In this document: positions 13,053 to 15,545 of the stretch, one piece after another | Layout of the letters: each line of letters starts with the position of its first letter | How positions within the stretch are numbered: the stretch's first letter is position 1 | Assembly: GCA_023409695.1 (NCBI GenBank) | Contig: JAEYQZ010000111.1 | Location: forward strand, 1 to 15,545 | DNA from: Methanobacteriota archaeon | Lineage (GTDB): Archaea; Methanobacteriota; Methanobacteria; Methanobacteriales; Methanobacteriaceae | Length of the DNA: 15,545 nucleotides | Direction of reading: 5' to 3' | Notes under the pieces: model-generated | Databases searched by the model: none | What the model saw: only the letters and a program-made list of their open reading frames with translations | Told to the model about the DNA's origin: nothing | Program-made: the position numbers and the translations under genes

Positions 13053-13365
13053 TATTCAGCTCCTCTTTATAAATGATGTCTTTGAATTAAATTAATTCAT
13101 GTTACCTATTTTACATGTAACTGCACAATTACTTTTGGCCATATAATATTTAGTTATAGTGTCACCTGTAGTGGTGTTTGCTGTTATTACATATAACCGG
13201 AAATAATTTTAATATCTTTAATAGTTTATCTATTATAATAATAAACCATTTCATAAGGATTTAAGAGTTTATAAAAATTTTCAGGGGTTATATTTTTATT
13301 GAACTTGTCCCTTACCTGTAAATTAGGGTTTAAACTTAAAATAAATATAATAAGGAGTATTTTAC
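13053..13365. other. Divergent spacer between receiver and CPBP genes
   Basis: About 310 bp, AT-rich, no gene. It must hold both divergent promoters. Small inverted repeats are present: CACC-TGTAGT-GGTG near 13162-13175 and GTTTAT (13224-13229) with ATAAAC (13241-13246). A TATA-like TTTATAAAAATTT occurs near 13270. None is decisive. Confidence 0.3.
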
Positions 13366-14325
13366 ATGTCTCGAATAACATTTTTAGATAATGCATCAGG
13401 AGGTAAAAACAACTGGTGGAGATATCTTTCGACGATTATTTTAACATGGGGTGGAGGAAAGATATTTGCAATAATGCTCCCTATTTTTATGTCTGCTATC
13501 TTTTATTTAATGTTAAACGAATTTAATTCCGCATCTCAGATAAATTCAGTTATTTCAAACCCATTATTCATCCTCTTAAAGATAGGTATTGGGGAAATAA
13601 TCTTATTTTTAATTTTCTATATTTGTATACGGTTTATACATAAAAGAAAACTTATATCTCTGGTGAATACGCGCTCCACCATTAGCTGGAGTAGAATTTT
13701 AAAAGGGGCAGTAATATGGTTTACAATCCTGGTATTTGTTGGTATTTTATCTTTAATGTCTCCTCATTCAGGTGCTAAAGTAACTTTTAATCCAAATTCC
13801 TTTATTATACTGCTGATTTTAAGTTTAATAATATTTCCTATCCAGGCATCATTTGAGGAATTATTTTTCAGAGGATATTTAATGCAAGGATTAGGTTTAT
13901 TAACAAAAAAACCTGTAATTCCTCTTTTAATCACTTCGATTGTCTTTGCTATTCCTCATTATTTCAATATTTATTACATAAATGGTGCAAGTACTTTGAT
14001 AGGCATAGATTGGGCAGTTCAGGCATTTATTATTGGAATAGCGCTAGGCATAATAGTTTTGGGGGAAAACAGGCTGGAAACTGCAATTGGAGTTCACACA
14101 ATAAATAATCTATTTGGGACAGTAGTGATTTACGATACTTCAACAGGCCTATTTGGTAATTTACCCGCCATAATAACAGTAACATCACAGGGGACACCAA
14201 ATATCATTGGTGGAGCTTTAATGTCTGTATTATTCCTTTTAGTGCTTTTAACAGTTGTTTTCTGGAATAAATGGGAGAAAATGTACAATATATTCAAAAC
14301 AGAAAGGAACGACACATTATTTTAA
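13366..14325 (+). CDS. CPBP-family intramembrane metalloprotease (copy 2)
   Basis: A 319-residue paralogue of the protease at 4542. The active-site motifs are intact: EELFFR (E164, E165, R169), FAIPH (H198) and HTINN (H244, N248). Most of the protein aligns without gaps as far as H198, then a few extra residues (IYYINGAST) lengthen the loop before the last motif. The first ten residues MSRITFLDNA are identical to copy 1, as are FIHKRK, SRILKGA or GRILKGA, KVTFNPN, QASFEELFFRGYLMQ, LTKKP, LGENRLETA and VVFWNK. Divergence is greatest in the first membrane segment (30-65) and in the loop 255-280, the likely external parts. ATG follows AAGGAGT with 8 nt spacing, the same ribosome binding context as copy 1. 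No microprotein follows this copy. The substrate is unknown. Confidence 0.92.
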   Translation: MSRITFLDNASGGKNNWWRYLSTIILTWGGGKIFAIMLPIFMSAIFYLMLNEFNSASQINSVISNPLFILLKIGIGEIILFLIFYICIRFIHKRKLISLVNTRSTISWSRILKGAVIWFTILVFVGILSLMSPHSGAKVTFNPNSFIILLILSLIIFPIQASFEELFFRGYLMQGLGLLTKKPVIPLLITSIVFAIPHYFNIYYINGASTLIGIDWAVQAFIIGIALGIIVLGENRLETAIGVHTINNLFGTVVIYDTSTGLFGNLPAIITVTSQGTPNIIGGALMSVLFLLVLLTVVFWNKWEKMYNIFKTERNDTLF

Positions 14326-14345
14326 ACAGTTTCAAATTTCAATAA

Positions 14346-14416
14346 TTTTTTCTTTAAACCGCTATAAAAAATCAAAAGTTTATATTCTAAAATTTTTCTA
14401 AAAAATAAGAAAAAAA
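14346..14416. terminator. Convergent terminator region
   Basis: The 115-bp gap between two converging genes has T6 at 14346-14351 for the plus-strand protease and A7 at 14410-14416 (T7 on the minus strand) for the acetate transporter, so each transcript can end before the opposite gene. Confidence 0.5.
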
Positions 14417-14440
14417 GAAGAAATTATTTATTTTTGGTAG

Positions 14441-15040
14441 TTAAACCGGCAAAACTTTGTTACCATATAAATCGTTTAATACCTCTGCTAGACCTAAGTA
14501 TACACCAATTGCACCGCATAATACTCCTTCCCAACCTGATATAAATGCTATTGTAAGATTTCCAGTTAAGGTATAAGCAGTTAATAAGAAGAACAGTATG
14601 GCCAGGGTTAGGAAAAAAGATTGTACAACACGGCTTAATTTAAGTGTTCCTATAAAGATTCCTACTGTAAATAGTCCCCATATGAGATAAAATATTGCAA
14701 TTGAATTCGTGTCTGGAGCTATTCCCCATCCTAGTTTTGCAAATATTAATATCAATATATCCGAAATCCAGTATATTCCGTATAGTCCAAATGCGACAGT
14801 TCCAAAGGTGTTACCATTTTTATATTCCATTGCACTAACAATTACTAGGGTTATACCTCCATAAACTATGCCCAAAGTAAATATCATACTGTTTAACCCA
14901 TAAAGACCAGCGACATAGAAACCATAAAAAATAATCGTCAACCCTACTGCTATGAATCCTAAAGGCGCAGGATTTGCAGGGGTATGTTTTGATAATTTTT
15001 TTCCATCTATAGTTATAGTTGCAAATTCATCTTCTACCAT
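14441..15040 (-). CDS. SatP/AceP-type acetate uptake transporter (GPR1/FUN34/YaaH family)
   Basis: A 199-residue membrane protein with the family signature NPAPLGF (residues 23-29 from the chosen start) and six hydrophobic helices after a cytosolic N-terminus of about 25 residues. Family members import acetate or related small acids; AceP of Methanosarcina mazei is the archaeal example, and in an autotrophic methanogen acetate would serve as carbon source through acetyl-CoA. The longest frame starts at ATG 15055, but that ATG is part of the sequence ATGGAGGTG, whose GGAGGTG lies 6 nt before a second ATG at 15040; the second start is therefore preferred. It converges with the CPBP gene and is divergent from purD, so it is probably monocistronic. 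Confidence 0.9.
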   Translation of the reverse strand: MVEDEFATITIDGKKLSKHTPANPAPLGFIAVGLTIIFYGFYVAGLYGLNSMIFTLGIVYGGITLVIVSAMEYKNGNTFGTVAFGLYGIYWISDILILIFAKLGWGIAPDTNSIAIFYLIWGLFTVGIFIGTLKLSRVVQSFFLTLAILFFLLTAYTLTGNLTIAFISGWEGVLCGAIGVYLGLAEVLNDLYGNKVLPV

Positions 15041-15468
15041 TTTTTTCACCTCCATATAATTTTATTTGCATTGATAATCGATTTTAATTATTCTAATATT
15101 ATTATTTTCTATTAAAACTAAATAGAAAAACTTATATTATCATTGCAACAATAATTTGGTATATTTTTCTAAAATATTACACTTAAGACACTTTTACTTA
15201 ATCCTCCTAAAATATAAAGCCACTAATACCTCATCGATGATTAGACCAGATTTAATGATGCAATGATACATTAACGCAAAGATTTATCAATATTTATAGG
15301 TTGAAATCCCTTGAATATAGAAATGAGCATAATAAATTCATTATTATTTTTTGAATTTAAAAATAAAAATTAACAAAAATACTTTAAATTGTTTAATTAA
15401 CAAACGATAATTTATAAAAATAAATGTGAAAACTACTTAAATTTGTATAAAAAAGAGGAGATTATTCT
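15041..15468. other. Divergent spacer between acetate transporter and purD
   Basis: About 430 bp without a gene. It contains the transporter leader and, on the right, the purD promoter. ATAATAA-ATTCA-TTATTAT (15329-15347) is a 7-bp hairpin followed directly by T residues, a terminator-like structure with no visible gene before it on the plus strand. Confidence 0.35.
15411..15418 (+). promoter_or_regulatory. Probable purD TATA box (TTTATAAA)
   Basis: ACGATAATTTATAAAAA predicts transcription from about 15440 and a leader of about 30 nt, which fits the Shine-Dalgarno at 15455-15460. Confidence 0.5.
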
Positions 15469-15545
15469 ATGAAGATTCTTGTAGTAGGTACAGGGGCGAG
15501 GGAACACGCTATTTGTAAGGCAGTAGAAGGAAATGCAGAATTATA
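15469..15545 (+). CDS. purD: Phosphoribosylamine-glycine ligase, N-terminus (partial)
   Basis: The first 25 codons (MKILVVGTGAREHAICKAVEG...) before the window ends. This is the N-terminal Rossmann-like motif of GAR synthetase (GxGxREHA), an ATP-grasp enzyme that joins phosphoribosylamine and glycine in purine synthesis. The ATG follows GAGGAG with 8 nt spacing. Confidence 0.92.
   Translation, partial: MKILVVGTGAREHAICKAVEGNAEL

Noticed and set aside
14441..15055. Start at ATG 15055 for the acetate transporter
   Set aside because: That ATG is fused to the Shine-Dalgarno (ATGGAGGTG) serving ATG 15040 with ideal spacing.

Overview
The window reads as a stretch of an AT-rich genome from a hydrogenotrophic methanogen, most probably Methanobacterium or a close relative in Methanobacteriales. 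The evidence is a methanogenesis marker protein 12 gene, a DUF2098-type gene, a FilR1-type (methanogen regulator) sensor domain, archaeal TATA boxes of the AAAGTTTATATA type, a tRNA without encoded CCA, and archaeal-type branched-chain amino acid genes. The genus is an inference from gene content and was not tested by a search.

Layout. The left edge holds the last 28 codons of an unrecognised gene, then a repeat-rich convergent spacer (TTATAACTT words and two perfect 16-bp palindromes) and ilvE on the minus strand. A tRNA-Val(UAC) with two strong TATA boxes follows. Next come a minus-strand membrane-anchored Mrr-like nuclease-fold protein, and surE plus a DUF2098 gene on the plus strand. The 4.2-6.9 kb part is an accessory-looking block: a CPBP intramembrane protease, a 44-residue threonine-rich membrane microprotein close behind it, about 500 bp of mostly non-coding DNA, and an unusual regulator joining a ribbon-helix-helix-like N-terminus to a FilR1 C-terminal domain, preceded by a 10-codon upstream ORF.

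From 7.1 to 12.3 kb the minus strand carries ilvB, ilvN, a CadD-family transporter, ilvC and mmp12, in transcription order. ilvB and ilvN are tightly coupled. ilvC has its own promoter and a roughly 215-nt leader packed with five perfect short hairpins, all with three-base loops. A 38-codon open frame runs through four of these hairpins and overlaps the ilvC start codon (ATGA). This leader is the most unusual structure in the window. Together ilvB/N, ilvC and the distant ilvE supply acetohydroxyacid synthase, ketol-acid reductoisomerase and the final aminotransferase of valine, leucine and isoleucine synthesis; ilvD is not in the window.

The right part has a stand-alone CheY-like receiver, a second CPBP protease clearly paralogous to the first (same N-terminal signature, same ribosome binding context), a SatP/AceP-type acetate transporter on the minus strand, and the first 25 codons of purD running off the right edge. 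Start codons were moved from the longest frame where a Shine-Dalgarno sequence decided it (mmp12, ilvN, the acetate transporter).
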